Origin: Alphaproteobacteria bacterium
GTDB taxonomy: Bacteria > Pseudomonadota > Alphaproteobacteria > Micropepsales > Micropepsaceae
Direction: 5' to 3'
Assembly (NCBI GenBank): GCA_947465395.1
Contig: CANIAL010000009.1
Span: 1-64,000 of the forward strand
Length of the DNA stretch: 64,000 bases
Below are positions 23,858-33,070 of this stretch, one piece after another. The number at the start of each line of letters is the position of its first letter. Position 1 is the stretch's first letter. The position numbers were made by a program, and so were the translations under genes. The notes beneath the pieces were generated by a model that was not told the DNA's origin, ran no database searches, and saw only the letters and a list, made by a program, of their open reading frames with translations.

Positions 23858-25705
23858 CTACTCCGCCGCAAACTGCGTGCGTGCCTTTGTGGCATAGCCT
23901 ACCACATGGCGGATGGTCTCTTTAAGGCCCGTGGTCACCGCATCGCATTCCGTGGCCTCGATCCCGTCCAGATAGCGCGAATGATCGGCGCCCAGTCCCC
24001 AGAAGATCGCCAGCACCGGCGCATCCGGCAGCCTTTTCCGCAGCCGCCGCACCTGGTAGCGCGCATTCTTGTACGTGCCCGGCTCCAGATACGAAACACA
24101 CACGACTTTCACACCCTCCACGTCCAGGCCCTCGATCTGCGCCGCCGAAGTCTGGTCGGACGACACGATCCGCGCCGAAACGCCATGCCGCGCCAGCATG
24201 TCCAGCAGCAGCATGGCGGCGGCTTCGTCCAGCGGCCCACGGCCCGCCACGCACAAGACCGGCTGGTTGTTCCAGGCCGCGGGCAGATCGGTCAGCGCAT
24301 TGGTGATGGACTTGTCCTTCCGCTCACCCAGATTGGCGATCAGCCCCTTGATGGCGTCGCGGATGCGCGCCTGGTGCAGCGGGTCCAGCACGCCGCGATT
24401 GACGTCATGCTGCGCCAGCATCAGCGCCCGCGCCGCCACTTCATCGTAATAGACCGACAGGGTGTTGGACTTGAGGAAATCCTCCGCGTCGTCCGTCGCA
24501 TCATCCGGGTCTTCCGCCAGCATCCGCAGGTAAAGGCTTTCCTCGATCGCCAGCGGCGGTGAATCGCCCAGCATCACGTCCAGGAATTTCAGCGCCTCGA
24601 TGTGGCGGCCCAGCACCACGAAGCACATGGTCAAGGGCGTGGACAGCAACAGCCCCACCGGTCCCCACAGCCAGGTCCAGAACACGGCCGCCGCCACCAC
24701 CGCCACGGCGGAAAGCCCCATGCTGCGGCCATAGACGAAGGGTTCGATCATCTGGCCCACCACCGCCTCGATGGATGCGAACAGGGCCGCCACCCAGGCC
24801 AGCTGCGCCCAGCCCGGGTCCACCGCCAGCGCCAGCACGGCGGGAAACACGAATGCGATGGGCACGCCCACATACGGCACGAACCGCATCAGCATGGCCA
24901 GCATGGCCCAAAGGCCCGCATTGGGAATATCAATCAAATAAAGCCCGGCCCCGATCACCAGCCCGAAACAGGCATTGATGGCGGTCTGCAAGGCGAGATA
25001 ACGCGATAGCCGCGTGGCGGCTTCGTCCAGCGCCACGGTGGTGCGCTGCATGTCGCGCGATCCGGCCAGCCGCACGAAACGGTCGCGCAAATCGTCCCGC
25101 TGCAGCATGATGAAGCCCACCAGCACCAGCACCAGCGCGATCAGGCCCAGCGGCTCCAGCAGCGGCCCCAAGAAAGCCTGCGCCATTTCCACCGGCGTCA
25201 CCACGGACCGGCGGATCACCACCGGAATGGGTTTTTCGGTCTGCTGCGCCGTCACCTGCACGCGCTGTTCGCGCTCGCCCGCGATCTGGTCGGCCAGTTG
25301 CTGGACGGTCTGGTTCAGGCGGGCAAAGACGCCGCGCCCGGTGGCGCCCTGCACCAGCTTGATCTTGGCGGCCAGGTTGGTCTGGTAGCTGGGAAGGTCG
25401 GCGGCCAGGCCCGTGATCTGGGTGCCCACGAAAATGCCCAGTCCCGTCACCAGCACCAGCACCATGGCCAGGCTGGCCAGAACGGCGGGCATCTGGCCCA
25501 TGCGGGTATAGCGCAGCAAGGTGACAAGCGGCGCCAGCGCGAATGACATCAGCACGGCCAGCGCCAGCGGCATCAGCACCGGGCGGCCCATGTAAAGCCC
25601 GCCCACCACGATGGCCGCGATCACCGCCATCATGAATTTGGTGGTCAAGCCGCTGGTCGCCGGAACGGGCGGCGGGCTGATCGGCGCTATTTTGACATCG
25701 GCCAT
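23858..25705 (-). CDS. AI-2E (PerM) family permease with extra C-terminal cytosolic domain
   Basis: 615 residues, ATG preceded by GGGGAG. The first ~385 residues match AI-2E/PerM permeases: paired N-terminal helices, a long soluble loop (about 110-180), then membrane helices with the conserved PYVGVPIAFV and VYGRSMGLSAVAVV segments and GPVGLLLSTPLTMC. Usual family length is 340-400. Here a further ~230 residues follow: an acidic linker (EDPDDATDDAEDF), a helical part and a Rossmann-like region (VLCVAGRGPLDEAAAMLLLDML, VKVVCVSYLEP) that resembles the B12-binding fold but lacks the DxHxxG cobalamin loop. Transported substrate unknown. Confidence 0.88.
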   Translation of the reverse strand: MADVKIAPISPPPVPATSGLTTKFMMAVIAAIVVGGLYMGRPVLMPLALAVLMSFALAPLVTLLRYTRMGQMPAVLASLAMVLVLVTGLGIFVGTQITGLAADLPSYQTNLAAKIKLVQGATGRGVFARLNQTVQQLADQIAGEREQRVQVTAQQTEKPIPVVIRRSVVTPVEMAQAFLGPLLEPLGLIALVLVLVGFIMLQRDDLRDRFVRLAGSRDMQRTTVALDEAATRLSRYLALQTAINACFGLVIGAGLYLIDIPNAGLWAMLAMLMRFVPYVGVPIAFVFPAVLALAVDPGWAQLAWVAALFASIEAVVGQMIEPFVYGRSMGLSAVAVVAAAVFWTWLWGPVGLLLSTPLTMCFVVLGRHIEALKFLDVMLGDSPPLAIEESLYLRMLAEDPDDATDDAEDFLKSNTLSVYYDEVAARALMLAQHDVNRGVLDPLHQARIRDAIKGLIANLGERKDKSITNALTDLPAAWNNQPVLCVAGRGPLDEAAAMLLLDMLARHGVSARIVSSDQTSAAQIEGLDVEGVKVVCVSYLEPGTYKNARYQVRRLRKRLPDAPVLAIFWGLGADHSRYLDGIEATECDAVTTGLKETIRHVVGYATKARTQFAAE

Positions 25706-25770
25706 GCGGGACTCCCCACGTCCGGGAAGCCGGGCGCGATTCCACTATAACGCATGAAACAGGGGTTGGC

Positions 25771-26112
25771 TTAGGCCAGCTTGCGGAAGAAGCAGCTTGG
25801 CGCCCCGGTGTGGCAGGCGGGACCCATCTGGTCCACCTTCAAAAGCACCGTGTCGCCGTCGCAGTCCAGGTGGGCGGAAACCACGCGCTGGGTGTGGCCG
25901 CTGCTTTCGCCCTTGCGCCAGACCTTGCCCCGGGAGCGGGACCAGTAGGTGGCTTCCCCGCTGGCCAGGGTGGTGGCCAGGGTGTCGCGGTTCATCCAGG
26001 CCATCATCAGGACCTGGCCGGTGGCATCGGACTGGGCGATTACCGGCACCAGCCCGTCGGCGTTGAAGGCCACGGCGTCCAGGAAGGCGGCTTGGGTCAG
26101 CGTATCTGTCAC
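25771..26112 (-). CDS. hisI: Phosphoribosyl-AMP cyclohydrolase
   Basis: 113 residues, third step of histidine biosynthesis: opens the purine ring of phosphoribosyl-AMP. The zinc/magnesium motifs are present: [73 protein letters not shown]. The aspartates of DCDGD and the cysteines C, C of ACHTG and SCFF are metal ligands. GTG start overlaps the metC stop by GTGA, so it is coupled to metC, an unusual place for a his gene. No HisE domain is fused. Confidence 0.95.
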   Translation of the reverse strand: MTDTLTQAAFLDAVAFNADGLVPVIAQSDATGQVLMMAWMNRDTLATTLASGEATYWSRSRGKVWRKGESSGHTQRVVSAHLDCDGDTVLLKVDQMGPACHTGAPSCFFRKLA

Positions 26113-27260
26113 TTTGTTTCTTTCAGTCTTTTCAGCCCGGCATCCAGGTCTGCGATCAGATCTTCCACGTCTTCCAGCCCGGCATGGATGCGAAGCACCG
26201 GGCCTTCGGCCGCGAAGGCCGCCGCCGTGCGGTTGATATGGGTGGGAACGATCAGGCTTTCAAACCCGCCCCAGGAATAGCCGATACCGAAATGGTGCAA
26301 CCCGTCCACGAACGCGGCCACCGCCTTGTCGGAGGCGGGCTTCAGGACAAAGGAAAATAGCCCGGTGGCGCCAGAAAAATCACGCTTCCAGAGCTTGTAG
26401 CCGGGATCGGATTCCAGCGCCGGATACAAAACCCGCGCCACGGCGGGCTGCGCCTTCAGCCAGTTGATAAGCGTCATGGCGGTCTTCTGGTGCTGCGCCA
26501 GCCGCACGGGCAGGGTGCGAAGCCCGCGCAGGGCCAGGAAACAGTCATCGCCGCTGGAGCAAAGGCCCATGTTTCCATGCGTCTGCAACAGCCGCTCGGC
26601 ATGGGTTTCGTTGGCGCTGACATAGCCCATGTTGAGGTCGGCATGCCCGCCCACATATTTGGTGGCCGCCTGGATGGACAGGTCCACGCCATGCGCCAGC
26701 GGCTGGAAGTAAATCGGCGTGGCCCAGGTATTGTCCATCAGGACCGACGCGCCTTTTGCATGGGCGATTTTTGCGATGGCGGCGATATCTTGAATTTCAA
26801 ATGTCAGCGAGCCGGGGCTTTCGCAGAACACCAGCCGCGTGTTGGGCTTCATCAGCGGCGCGATGTCGGCCAGCGGCGGGTAATATTCGGTGGTGACGCC
26901 GAAACGTGCCAAGGTTTGATCGCAAAACAGACGCGTGGGCTCATAGGTGGAATCCACCATCAATATGTGGTCGCCCGCCTGCACCAGCGACAGGATGGCG
27001 GTGGCGATGGCGGCCAGGCCCGACGGCACCAGCACCGTGCGCGCCGATCCTTCCAGCCCGTTGATGGCCTCTTCCAGGCTGCGGGACGAGGGCGTGCCGC
27101 GCCGGCCGTAATAATAAGGCTGGGACTGGTTGGCCAGCGTGTCCAGGTCCGGGAACAGGATGGTGGAGGCGCGATAGACCGGCGTGTTGACGGCGCCGAA
27201 ATGGTCCTTGCTCATCCGCCCGGCGCTGGACAGATGCGTGCCGGTATTTTTCTTTTTCAT
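26109..27260 (-). CDS. metC: Cystathionine beta-lyase
   Basis: 383 residues from the ATG at 27260, a PLP enzyme of the trans-sulfuration family that cleaves cystathionine to homocysteine. Signs: [41 protein letters not shown], the DNTWATP cofactor Asp, and the lysine in [24 protein letters not shown] and [12 protein letters not shown] close the family pattern. The [10 protein letters not shown] motif favours beta-lyase over gamma-synthase. Coupled to the POT transporter upstream (ATGA) and hisI downstream (GTGA). It makes a peptide-uptake plus amino-acid-metabolism operon. Confidence 0.93.
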   Translation of the reverse strand: MKKKNTGTHLSSAGRMSKDHFGAVNTPVYRASTILFPDLDTLANQSQPYYYGRRGTPSSRSLEEAINGLEGSARTVLVPSGLAAIATAILSLVQAGDHILMVDSTYEPTRLFCDQTLARFGVTTEYYPPLADIAPLMKPNTRLVFCESPGSLTFEIQDIAAIAKIAHAKGASVLMDNTWATPIYFQPLAHGVDLSIQAATKYVGGHADLNMGYVSANETHAERLLQTHGNMGLCSSGDDCFLALRGLRTLPVRLAQHQKTAMTLINWLKAQPAVARVLYPALESDPGYKLWKRDFSGATGLFSFVLKPASDKAVAAFVDGLHHFGIGYSWGGFESLIVPTHINRTAAAFAAEGPVLRIHAGLEDVEDLIADLDAGLKRLKETK

Positions 27261-28612
27261 CTCTGGTCCCGAAGCAGGCTGCGAAGGGGCTTTTCGATCA
27301 GGAGCATGCCAGCGCCCGACAAAAGCCCGATGGCCGCCATCATAAGGAAGAAATCGGTCTTGCTCAAAACCGACCAATAGGTCCCCAGCCAGCCCTGCAA
27401 AAAGCCGCCGCCCAGGAAATTGGGGAAGTAATTGACAGCCATCATGAAGCTGGCGATGCGAACCGGCGCGACCTTGGAATAAAGCGACATGGAAATGGGC
27501 GAGAGATAGATTTCGCCGGTGGTGAGAATGGCGAAATAGAGCAGGATCCAGAACCAGCTCACTTGCAGGCTGTTGCCCCACCAAGCCGAGAAGGCCAGCA
27601 CCAGGTACGATACCGACAGCATGGCGCAGCCATAGACCATCTTCATCATGGAGCTGGGTTCGCTTATGCGCTTCGCCTGCCGCGCCCAGAGCGCGATCAG
27701 GAAAGGCGTGAATGCGAAGATCATCAGCGAATTGATGGCCTGGAACCAGGTCACGGGTATCTGCCAATCCACCAGGCCCGGGATCAGGCTGCGGTTGGTG
27801 TTGTCATTCACCCAGAGGGCAAGCGTGTTGCCCTGCTGCTCGTAACAGGCCCACCAGAGCGTGGAGGGGATCACCAGCAGCACCAGCGCCCCCACCGATT
27901 TCCATTCGGGCATGGTGAGCGGCGCACGCGGCGTCTTCACCTTTTCGTCGCGCTTTTCCGGCGGCAAATTGCGCCAGCCGCGCACATAGACCGCCAGCGC
28001 CAGCAGCATGCCGACCCCGGCAGAGGCGAAGCCGTAATGCCAGCCCACCTTTTCGCCCAATGTGCCGGCCACCAGCGGTGCCAGGAACGCGCCGATATTC
28101 ACGCCCACATAGAAAATAGAATAGGCGCGGTCGCGGCGGCTGTCGCCCGGCGCATACAGCATGCCCACCTGGGCGGAGGTGTTGGTCTTGAAAAAGCCGC
28201 CCCCGAAAATCAAAAGCAGCAGCGCGGGAAACAGCAGCGCTTCCGACGCCATCATGAAATGGCCCGCGGCCATGGTGGCGATGCCGATCGTCACCGTGCG
28301 GCGCTGGCCCAGGAAACGGTCCGCCACCCAGCCGCCCAGCAGCGGCGTGGCATAGACCAGCCCGGTATAGGTGCCATAGATCAGCGATGACAGTTGCTGG
28401 ACATTCAGCGGCCCGGCCATCCACTCGAACATGGCCTTGACCTGCGGATAGAACAGCACATGCTCGACCCGCCCCGGCAGCAACAGATAGAGTGTGAGAT
28501 ACAGGATGAGGAGTGCGCGCATCCCGTAATAGGAAAAACGCTCCCACATCTCGGTGCCGAAAAGCGTGGTCAGCCCGCGCGGATGGCCGAAAAGATCACC
28601 GGATGAACTCAC
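27257..28612 (-). CDS. POT-family proton-dependent oligopeptide transporter
   Basis: 451 residues, inner membrane, about twelve helices. The PTR2/POT signature ExxERFxYYG is present as EMWERFSYYG near residue 20. GGWVADRFLGQRRT and the motif FYVGVNIGAFLAP with FFKTNTSAQVG are typical. It imports di- and tripeptides with protons. It sits in a four-gene run (OPT, POT, metC, hisI) in which each pair shares a 4-base overlap. Putting two peptide uptake systems ahead of metC suggests methionine-containing peptide use, though this is inference. Confidence 0.93.
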   Translation of the reverse strand: MSSSGDLFGHPRGLTTLFGTEMWERFSYYGMRALLILYLTLYLLLPGRVEHVLFYPQVKAMFEWMAGPLNVQQLSSLIYGTYTGLVYATPLLGGWVADRFLGQRRTVTIGIATMAAGHFMMASEALLFPALLLLIFGGGFFKTNTSAQVGMLYAPGDSRRDRAYSIFYVGVNIGAFLAPLVAGTLGEKVGWHYGFASAGVGMLLALAVYVRGWRNLPPEKRDEKVKTPRAPLTMPEWKSVGALVLLVIPSTLWWACYEQQGNTLALWVNDNTNRSLIPGLVDWQIPVTWFQAINSLMIFAFTPFLIALWARQAKRISEPSSMMKMVYGCAMLSVSYLVLAFSAWWGNSLQVSWFWILLYFAILTTGEIYLSPISMSLYSKVAPVRIASFMMAVNYFPNFLGGGFLQGWLGTYWSVLSKTDFFLMMAAIGLLSGAGMLLIEKPLRSLLRDQR

Positions 28613-30528
28613 GCGCTGCGCGCCTTGTTCAGCATCCAGCCATACAAAAGCACCAGCAGCGCGCCAAAGCCAATCAAGGCGGCGGGCAGGGCCATGCCAT
28701 TACTGCCGAAAATGGCCAGTGGCGCGTCGCGGTTGAAGCCCACGATCAGCCCTGCGTTCAACACCCCGAACAGGCTTTCGCCCACGATCATGCCCGACGC
28801 CACCAGCACGCCCAGCCTGATATTGCGTTCACTCTTGGCGCGGCGGTTATAAAGCCAGCCCAGGATCGCGCCCAGCGCCACGGGCGCTGTCGCTTCCATG
28901 GGCAAATAGATGCCAAAGCCCACCGCCAGCGGCGGCAACCGCATCCAGCCCTTCAGCCGCATCAACTCGTCCAGCAGCACCACCGCGATTCCGATGGCCG
29001 CCCCGATGCCGATCATGGTCCAGTTCAGCTTGCCTTCGATCACGCCCTGCGCCAGCGCGCTTATGAGATTGGCCTGTGGGGCCGCCAGCGGCTGCGCCGT
29101 CACCGCGCCCAGGTTTGCCGCGCCCGCAAAACCATAGGCCTTTGCCAACAGGTTCAGCACGAATGGCACGGTGACGGACGATGCCGCCACGCCCACCAGC
29201 AACGCCACCTGCTGCCGCCAGGGGGCCGCGCCCACAAGCTGCCCGGTTTTCAAATCCTGCAAATTGTCGTTGGAGCTGCACGCCACCGCGAACAGGATGG
29301 AGGTGATGAACAGCGCCAGCGCCACCAGCGGCTTTTCCGCAGCCCCGCCGAAAAACAATGCCAGCGCGATGGCCGACAAGACCACCGCCAATATGCCGAC
29401 GCCGGAAATGGGGCTGTTGGACGATCCGATCAGCCCTGCCATGTAGCCGCAGATGGCGGCCACCAGAAATCCGCCGCCCAGTATCACGGGGATGGACAGC
29501 GCCGCCACGCCGATGGCCATGGTACCCAATCCCGCATCGGCGGCGAATTTCCAGACGATGAAGGTGGTCACCACCGTGCCCAGCGCCGCCAGCGCGATGA
29601 TCAGGTTGAAGGGAATGTCGCGGTCGCTGTGATCCAGCGGGTCCAGGATGTTTTGCACCGACACCATTTCGGACAGGCCGGACAGGATCGGCCCCAGCAT
29701 CCGCACCAGCGACCAGATGGCGGCCACCGCCATGGCGCCCGCGCCGATGAAACGCACCTGGTTGCGCCAGATGCCGGTGACGAACGACGCCAGTTCTCCG
29801 GTTTGCGGCGTCATCGCCGTCAGGATCGGCACCGCGCCCGCCCATGCGATCAGGATGCCGATGGTCATGGCCACGCCCACCGATATGCCCACCAGATGTC
29901 CCGCACCCACCAGCGCCAGCGAAAAGGAAAATCCGTAACCGCTGGCGCCCGCACCCCCACCGATGAAAGTGCGGAACGCACCCGACACCGCGTCCAGCAC
30001 CAGACGCATGGCGGCCAGCAAGGCCAGCGCGGTGGACGCCACCGAGCCATATATCACCGCCATCAGGCCTTCGCGGGCCTGCGGATCATCGGCGCGGCTC
30101 TCGGCCCCCACGCGCAACACTTCCGCGCCTGCCACGCCTTCGGGATAGGGAAGGTCGGAATGGGTGACCAGGGCGCGGCGCAGGGGGATGGTGAACAGCA
30201 CGCCCAAGAGGCCGCCCGAGGCGCACAGCAGGAAGGATGTGACGAACGGAAAACCCGTCCACCAGCCCACGATCACCAGCCCCGGCAGCACGAAGATGAT
30301 GGACGCCATCGCGCCCGCCGCCGAACAGACGGTCTGCACGATATTGTTCTCGCGGATGTTGGAGCCGGTGAACAATCCCAGCAGCGCCATGGAGATGACC
30401 GCGGCGGGAATGGAGGTGGCGAAGGTGAGGCCGACCTTCAGGCCCAGATAGACGTTCGCGGCGGTGAAAAGCAGGGTGAGGGACGCGCCAAGCGCCAATC
30501 CTCTGACCGTCAGTTCCTTGTCCTGCAT
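28609..30528 (-). CDS. OPT-family oligopeptide transporter
   Basis: 639 residues with about 14-16 hydrophobic segments. It starts MQDKELTVRGLALGASLTLLFTAANVYLGLKVG in the way of bacterial OPT (YSL/OPT-like) transporters, and has NIRENNIVQTVCSAAGAMAS, a family hallmark. A second hallmark is the SSNDNLQDLKTGQLVGA segment around residue 420. Substrates are oligopeptides or metal-chelate peptides, moved with protons. It is the first gene of the operon with POT, metC and hisI. A repeat element occupies its upstream region, so the promoter must lie within or just beside it. Confidence 0.93.
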   Translation of the reverse strand: MQDKELTVRGLALGASLTLLFTAANVYLGLKVGLTFATSIPAAVISMALLGLFTGSNIRENNIVQTVCSAAGAMASIIFVLPGLVIVGWWTGFPFVTSFLLCASGGLLGVLFTIPLRRALVTHSDLPYPEGVAGAEVLRVGAESRADDPQAREGLMAVIYGSVASTALALLAAMRLVLDAVSGAFRTFIGGGAGASGYGFSFSLALVGAGHLVGISVGVAMTIGILIAWAGAVPILTAMTPQTGELASFVTGIWRNQVRFIGAGAMAVAAIWSLVRMLGPILSGLSEMVSVQNILDPLDHSDRDIPFNLIIALAALGTVVTTFIVWKFAADAGLGTMAIGVAALSIPVILGGGFLVAAICGYMAGLIGSSNSPISGVGILAVVLSAIALALFFGGAAEKPLVALALFITSILFAVACSSNDNLQDLKTGQLVGAAPWRQQVALLVGVAASSVTVPFVLNLLAKAYGFAGAANLGAVTAQPLAAPQANLISALAQGVIEGKLNWTMIGIGAAIGIAVVLLDELMRLKGWMRLPPLAVGFGIYLPMEATAPVALGAILGWLYNRRAKSERNIRLGVLVASGMIVGESLFGVLNAGLIVGFNRDAPLAIFGSNGMALPAALIGFGALLVLLYGWMLNKARSA

Positions 30529-30535
30529 ATTTTTG

Positions 30536-30645
30536 CCCCCTCCGGCCTACGCAACTTTGCTTCGGTGCTCGGCTAACGCCTGCGCGCCTCGCGTTGCTGC
30601 GGCCACCTCCCCCGCCTGTGTGCTTCGCACACGCAGGGGAGGGAT
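30536..30645 (+). repeat. Intergenic palindromic element, second subtype
   Basis: Starts CCCCCTCCGGCCTACGCAAC and ends CACCTCCCCCGCCT-GTGTGC-TTC-GCACAC-GCAGGGGAGGG. The tip GTGTGC/GCACAC differs from GTGCGC/GCGCAC of the 7.7-kb copy, yet the pairing is kept. Located between the OPT start and the GNAT stop. Confidence 0.8.
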
Positions 30646-30666
30646 CAGGTTGGCACGCTGGCGCTA

Positions 30667-31191
30667 TCAGGGCAATTCCACATACCGCTCTTCGCGGGCA
30701 TAGGGCGTGAAGCCCAGCCGCTGGTAGAGCGGCAGGGCGCGCGGATGGTCCAGGGTGCAGGTGTTGACCAGAAGCCGCTTGATGGGCTGCGACCAGGCGA
30801 TCAGCGCCGTCTGGTACAAAAAGAAGAAGCCAAGACGCCGCCCGATGGCTTCCGGCATCAGCCCGAAATAGGCGATGTTGGCGTCGCCGTCGGGCCGCAT
30901 GTCCAGTTCGGCCAGCCCGGCCGGGGTTCCTTCCGTGTACAGAACATAGACCTGGGTGCGCTCCGCATCCAGGATCGCGCCCAGGTCGGCATCATTCAGC
31001 TTGCGCCGGTCCACCCAGAAATATTGCTCGCCGATGGTGTTGTAGAGATAACGGTAGAAATGCACCGGCGGCTTTTCGCTGCGCAGCAATGCCACCTTGC
31101 CGCGTGGGTTCGGCGCGATGGTCACGCTGGGCCGCGCCGTCATTTCCAGGAAGGTGACGGTCATCGGCAGGCGGCGTGCTTCGGCGCTCAT
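30667..31191 (-). CDS. GNAT-family N-acetyltransferase
   Basis: 174 residues. The GNAT fold appears as ERTQVYVLYTEGTPAGLAELDMRP (strand 4 region), an acetyl-CoA loop in LMPEAIGRRLGFFFL, then LVNTCTLDHPRALPLYQRLGFTPYAREE, the usual C-terminal end. The acceptor is unknown, cytosolic. It is coupled (ATGA) to sseA. The association of GNAT-sseA-cysK on one strand hints at cysteine-derived metabolite handling, but no specific reaction can be assigned. Confidence 0.88.
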   Translation of the reverse strand: MSAEARRLPMTVTFLEMTARPSVTIAPNPRGKVALLRSEKPPVHFYRYLYNTIGEQYFWVDRRKLNDADLGAILDAERTQVYVLYTEGTPAGLAELDMRPDGDANIAYFGLMPEAIGRRLGFFFLYQTALIAWSQPIKRLLVNTCTLDHPRALPLYQRLGFTPYAREERYVELP

Positions 31192-32009
31192 GGACCTGTC
31201 ACTATCGGCGCGTCATCGCGCCCGCCCCATTCGGTCCAGGAGCCGTCATAAACCGCCACGTCGCGCGCGCCCAGCTTGGCCAGCGCCAGCGCCACCGTGG
31301 CGGCGGTGACGCCGGTGCCGCAGGTGGTGATGATGGGCGCATTGATGTCCACCTTCGCGAAAATCTCTTTCAGCGCCGCTTCGTCTTTCATGGTGTTGTC
31401 GGGATTGAGCAGCGTATTCCATGGCAGATTGCGGGCGCCCGGCATGTGGCCGCTTTTCAGGCCCGGCCGCGGCTCCGGCACGCTGCCTTCAAAACGCGGG
31501 GCGGCGCGCGCATCCAGTATCTGGGTCTGGCCCAGCGCCGCTTTTACTTGTGCAAAGTCGCGCACCTGCGGCGCATCCAGCCGGGCGCTGAATTTTCCCG
31601 AACGGGGCAAGGCCTTGCCGCCTTCGATGGGGTGGCCCGCCGCTTTCCATTTCGGGAAACCGCCATCCAGCACCCGCACATTGTCATGGCCCATGGCCTT
31701 CAGCATCCACCAGGCGCGCGGCGCGGAAAAAAGCCCCGTGCCGTCATAGACCACGATCATGTCGGTGGTGCTGACGCCAAGCTCGGTCAGCTTGGCGGAA
31801 AACACTTCGGCGCTGGGCAGCATATGGGGCAGGGGATTGCCCTGATCCGAAATGCCGTCAATGTCGAAAAAGACCGCGCCGGGAATATGGCCCATCTCGA
31901 ACTCGGCGCGGGGGTCGCGCTTGTCGGCGGGCATGTACCAGCTGGCGTCGGCCGTCACCACTTCATCCAGGTGACCGGCAAGCCATTCCGTCGAGACAAG
32001 TGGATTCAT
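31188..32009 (-). CDS. sseA: 3-mercaptopyruvate / thiosulfate sulfurtransferase
   Basis: 273 residues from the ATG at 32009. Two rhodanese domains: N-terminal, catalytically inactive (VSTEWLAGHLDEV, GHIPGAVFFDID), and C-terminal with the active-site cysteine in ITTCGTGVTA. The CGTGVTA loop (versus CRKGVT in thiosulfate rhodaneses) is close to the CGSGVTA form of mercaptopyruvate sulfurtransferases. It transfers sulfur from 3-mercaptopyruvate to thiol acceptors. Starts in an ATGA overlap with cysK and shares another with the GNAT gene. Together they link cysteine formation to sulfane sulfur. Confidence 0.93.
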   Translation of the reverse strand: MNPLVSTEWLAGHLDEVVTADASWYMPADKRDPRAEFEMGHIPGAVFFDIDGISDQGNPLPHMLPSAEVFSAKLTELGVSTTDMIVVYDGTGLFSAPRAWWMLKAMGHDNVRVLDGGFPKWKAAGHPIEGGKALPRSGKFSARLDAPQVRDFAQVKAALGQTQILDARAAPRFEGSVPEPRPGLKSGHMPGARNLPWNTLLNPDNTMKDEAALKEIFAKVDINAPIITTCGTGVTAATVALALAKLGARDVAVYDGSWTEWGGRDDAPIVTGP

Positions 32010-33046
32010 GTTGCGTAAGGGATGGCCGTCGGCGCGTGGCTGCGTTCCAGCCACGGCGGCACCGGCAATCCCTTTCCTTTCAGGAATTCGGGGTTGAACA
32101 ATTTGCTTTGGTAACGGCTGGCGCCGTCGGCCAGGATGGTGACGATGCTGTGGCCCGGCCCCATCTCGCGCGCCATGCGGATGGCGCCCGCCACGTTGAT
32201 GCCGCTGGAGCCGCCCAGGCACAGGCCTTCATGCTCCAGCAGGTCGAACAGCACCGGCAGGGCTTCGGCGTCGGGAATTTGATAGGCGTCGTCAATCGGC
32301 GCGTCTTTCAGGTTGGCCGTGACGCGGCCCTGGCCAATGCCTTCGGTGATGGAGGAGCCTTGCATCTCCAAGGTGCCTTTCTTGACCCAGGAATAGATTG
32401 CCGCGCCGTCCGGGTCGGCGGCGGCAATCTTTACGCTTGCCGCCCGCGTCTTCAAGGCGATCGCGGTTCCAGCCAAGGTGCCGCCCGATCCCACCGCACA
32501 GATGAAGCCGTCAATCCGACCGCCCGTCTGGGCCCAGATTTCCGGGCCGGTGGTTTCGATATGGGCCTGGCGGTTGGCGATATTGTCGAACTGGTTGGCC
32601 CAGATGGCGCCATTTTTTTCCGTGGCGGCCAGTTGCTCCGCCAGCCGCCCGGACAGGCGCACATAATTGTTGGGATCGCGGTAGGGCACGGCCGGAACCT
32701 CGATCAATTCCGCCCCCATCAGGCGCAGCGCGTCCTTTTTTTCCTGGCTCTGGGTGACGGGAATGACGATGACGGTGCGAAAGCCCATGGCATTGGCCAC
32801 CATGGCCAGCCCGATGCCGGTATTTCCCGCCGTGCCTTCGACGATGGTGCCGCCGGGTTTCAGGGTCCCGCGCGCGATGGCGTCTTTAATAATGTAAAGC
32901 GCGGCGCGGTCCTTGACCGACAGGCCGGGGTTCATGAACTCGGCCTTGCCCCAGATGTCGCAGCCGGTGATTTCAGACGCCCGCCGCAGCTTTATCAGCG
33001 GCGTGTTGCCGATGGCGGCGGTAACATCCTGTTTGATATCCGGCAT
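32006..33046 (-). CDS. cysK: Cysteine synthase A (divergent CysK)
   Basis: 346 residues, PLP fold-type II beta-replacing enzyme making cysteine from O-acetylserine and sulfide. AIGNTPLIKLRRAS opens the family. The PLP lysine is in PGLSVKDRAAL (canonical PGGSVKDR) and the substrate loop reads EGTAGNTGIGLA (canonical EPTSGNTG). GSGGTLAG binds the phosphate, and GGSSGINVAGA closes the site. The altered loops and ~30 extra residues mark a distinct CysK clade. It is coupled to sseA downstream. Most probably a cysteine synthase, but a related activity such as cystathionine synthesis is not excluded. Confidence 0.9.
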   Translation of the reverse strand: MPDIKQDVTAAIGNTPLIKLRRASEITGCDIWGKAEFMNPGLSVKDRAALYIIKDAIARGTLKPGGTIVEGTAGNTGIGLAMVANAMGFRTVIVIPVTQSQEKKDALRLMGAELIEVPAVPYRDPNNYVRLSGRLAEQLAATEKNGAIWANQFDNIANRQAHIETTGPEIWAQTGGRIDGFICAVGSGGTLAGTAIALKTRAASVKIAAADPDGAAIYSWVKKGTLEMQGSSITEGIGQGRVTANLKDAPIDDAYQIPDAEALPVLFDLLEHEGLCLGGSSGINVAGAIRMAREMGPGHSIVTILADGASRYQSKLFNPEFLKGKGLPVPPWLERSHAPTAIPYAT

Positions 33047-33070
33047 GGCTCCGAACCTAAAGGCCCGGCA

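Noticed and set aside
29171-29446. Overlapping (+) frames inside OPT as mobile or toxin genes
   Set aside because: Antisense to a membrane protein gene with consistent codon use; no start signals.
28513-30576. Long (+) frame opposite the OPT gene
   Set aside because: Shadow rich in Gln/His/Arg; the (-) strand OPT transporter is clear.
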